Part shown: positions 4,283-5,489 of the stretch, piece after piece
Position numbering within the stretch: position 1 is the first letter of the stretch
Layout of the letters: every line of letters begins with the position of its first letter
NCBI GenBank assembly: GCA_947475645.1
Contig: CANJNU010000082.1
Span: 1 to 5,489 of the forward strand
DNA: 5,489 nt
From: Bacteriovoracaceae bacterium
GTDB lineage: Bacteria > Bdellovibrionota > UBA1018
Direction: 5' to 3'
Program-made: the position numbers and the translations under genes
The notes under the pieces: model-generated
What the model was told of the DNA's origin: nothing
Seen by the model: the letters and a program-made list of their open reading frames with translations, nothing else
Database searches by the model: none

Positions 4283-5489
4283 CGCGTCCTTCCCTTCACA
4301 AGTTCGAGTGCGGCGGCAACAATTCCATCACGATCAGGCAAGGTTGAAGTAGACGCCTCGCCAAGTGGAATGAAGCAATCCTTCGCACACAGTCGTTTCA
4401 GCGGAACGCGCTTCTTACCCTCTTCGACAAATGCCGTAAACAGCTCCTCGCTTAACGACCCCGTCTCGCGGCATTCGTCGACGATAAGAACTGAGGCAGA
4501 CTTCTCAGCCTCCTCAACGAGGCGCTTCTTATCGAGCGGCTTAATCCAGCGAAGGTCAATTACCGTACATTTCACGCCATGCTGAACTTCGAGAATCCGC
4601 GCGGCCTGCCGTGAGAGGTAATAGCCGTTGCCATAGCTCACAATACAAACGTCACTCGCTTCGTCTGCAGCCTCACGATAAACTCCGAACTGGCCTAACG
4701 GAATCTCGTCTCCTTCGGTCGGCGCTGGATAAGCGAAGGTCCACCCCAGATCGCCTGCGGCATGCAGATCGCGAGTCATGTAGAGTGCGATGGGCTCGAC
4801 GAAAATAACGACTCGCCTCTCTTCGTGCGCCAAGCGAACGCACGTGCGAAGCATTCTTACTGCGTCCTCGCCATTCGACGGACAGGCCACAACAATTCCA
4901 GGAATGTCTCTAAAAATAGCGAGCGAATTATCGTTGTGAAAATGCCCTCCAAATCCTTTTTGATAAGGAAGGCCCGCGATACGCACCACCATGGGATTAG
5001 TAAATCGCCCCTCCGAGAAAAAAGAAAGCGTAGAGGCCTCGCCGCGAATTTGATCTTCGGCATTATGAAAATAGGCAAGAAACTGAATCTCTGGAATCGG
5101 CACAAAACCAAAATGAGCCATACCCATGGCCACACCCAAAATACTCTGCTCGTCTAATATCGAGTCAAAAACCCGGCGAACGCCAAATTTTTCGGAGAGA
5201 CCAGAAGTGACGTTATAAACGCCCCCTTTCTTGGCCACGTCTTCACCCAAGATAACAGTATTTTGATACCGAAGCAGAACATCTGCAAGCGCCCAATTAA
5301 GCAACCGCGCTAGGTGTTGCTTGCCCTTCATGGCTTCCAGATCTTTTGCGAATATCTCGGAACGAGAAGCCTCATGAGCCAAAGAGGGTGCCTTTAGCCA
5401 ATATTTCTGTGCCGGAACAATCGCTGCCATTACTTCTTCGGCAGTGCGAAGCTTCGGACGAGTGATTGTTTCGTCGGCGATGCGAGCTA
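4279..5489 (-). CDS. 2-oxo-acid dehydrogenase E1, beta half, partial; probable alpha-beta fusion
   Basis: The frame is open to the window edge, so the 5' part is missing. Numbering is from the ATG at 5430. Residues about 34-215 are the pyrimidine-binding transketolase domain: L-G-E63-D-V (thiamine-diphosphate glutamate motif), I-L-D-E-Q-S-I-L-G, I-P-E-I-Q-F, and G-H-F-H165-N-D-N-S, where H165 replaces the active-site His of the H-S-Q-S motif. Residues about 250-375 are the transketolase C-terminal domain (I-D-L-R-W-I-K-P-L-D, V-D-E-C-R-E-T-G-S). Free E1-beta subunits of about 325 residues begin near residue 34. Here 33 residues precede that point, and the frame continues 19 more codons to the edge. 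The segment R-P-K-L-R-T-A-E-E-V-M-A-A-I-V-P looks like the alpha-to-beta linker of fused E1 proteins. The ATG at 5430 has only a weak GAAGAAG nearby, so it is probably internal. The enzyme decarboxylates a 2-oxo acid (pyruvate or branched-chain) and passes the acyl group to an E2 lipoyl arm. It is coupled to the FabD-like gene downstream. Confidence 0.9.
   Translation of the reverse strand, partial: ARIADETITRPKLRTAEEVMAAIVPAQKYWLKAPSLAHEASRSEIFAKDLEAMKGKQHLARLLNWALADVLLRYQNTVILGEDVAKKGGVYNVTSGLSEKFGVRRVFDSILDEQSILGVAMGMAHFGFVPIPEIQFLAYFHNAEDQIRGEASTLSFFSEGRFTNPMVVRIAGLPYQKGFGGHFHNDNSLAIFRDIPGIVVACPSNGEDAVRMLRTCVRLAHEERRVVIFVEPIALYMTRDLHAAGDLGWTFAYPAPTEGDEIPLGQFGVYREAADEASDVCIVSYGNGYYLSRQAARILEVQHGVKCTVIDLRWIKPLDKKRLVEEAEKSASVLIVDECRETGSLSEELFTAFVEEGKKRVPLKRLCAKDCFIPLGEASTSTLPDRDGIVAAALELVKGRTR
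4287..4291 (-). promoter_or_regulatory. Ribosome binding site of the FabD-like gene
   Basis: AAGGA on the minus strand, part of the purine run AAGGGAAGGA, ends 4 bases before the ATG at 4282-4280. It lies inside the end of the E1 gene, so the FabD-like gene can start both by coupling and on its own. Confidence 0.55.

Noticed and set aside
4762..5157. 131-codon plus-strand and 92-codon minus-strand reading frames inside the E1 gene
   Set aside because: Both overlap strongly supported E1 catalytic sequence and have no family-like pattern.

Overview
The window holds five protein genes and one compact, signal-rich control region. It comes from a bacterium of middling G+C (roughly half, estimated by eye). 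Genes are tightly packed: three neighbouring pairs overlap by 4 bases (ATGA), at 173-176, 2049-2052 and 4279-4282. Nothing fixes the taxon. The fused-type E1 dehydrogenase and the denitrification-style Crp/Fnr plus NnrS pair suit a proteobacterium or relative, but that is a guess. I see no rRNA, tRNA, insertion sequence or CRISPR array.

Left block, minus strand (1-1030): a 285-residue protein with a weak V4R-like (vinyl-4-reductase) centre, overlapping by 4 bases the start of a partial gene that leaves the window at base 1. The visible 58 residues of that gene carry a twin-arginine-like motif and a start resembling Rieske [2Fe-2S] proteins.

Middle (1031-1335): the only long non-coding stretch, between divergent genes. 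It holds a 20-bp near-perfect palindrome with Crp/Fnr spacing, nested inverted repeats, and a separate 14-bp palindrome. The half-site core TGA-N6-TCA occurs three times here, once in mid-region and once over each of the two start codons.

Middle block, plus strand (1336-3212): a Crp/Fnr-family regulator with a TTG start and no iron-sulfur cysteine cluster, coupled to an NnrS-family membrane haem protein. Their pairing points to a response to nitric oxide or low oxygen. The divergent V4R-like and Rieske-like genes may belong to the same regulon, since the palindromes lie between them.

Right block, minus strand (3227-5489), convergent with nnrS across a 14-bp gap: the C-terminal (beta) half of a thiamine-diphosphate 2-oxo-acid dehydrogenase E1, apparently an alpha-beta fusion whose alpha half lies outside the window. 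It is coupled to a FabD-like acyltransferase. That acyltransferase keeps the Ser-His dyad but lacks the arginine that malonyl-specific enzymes use to hold the substrate carboxylate. Together they could turn a 2-oxo acid into an acyl group and move it to or from a carrier; this is inference.
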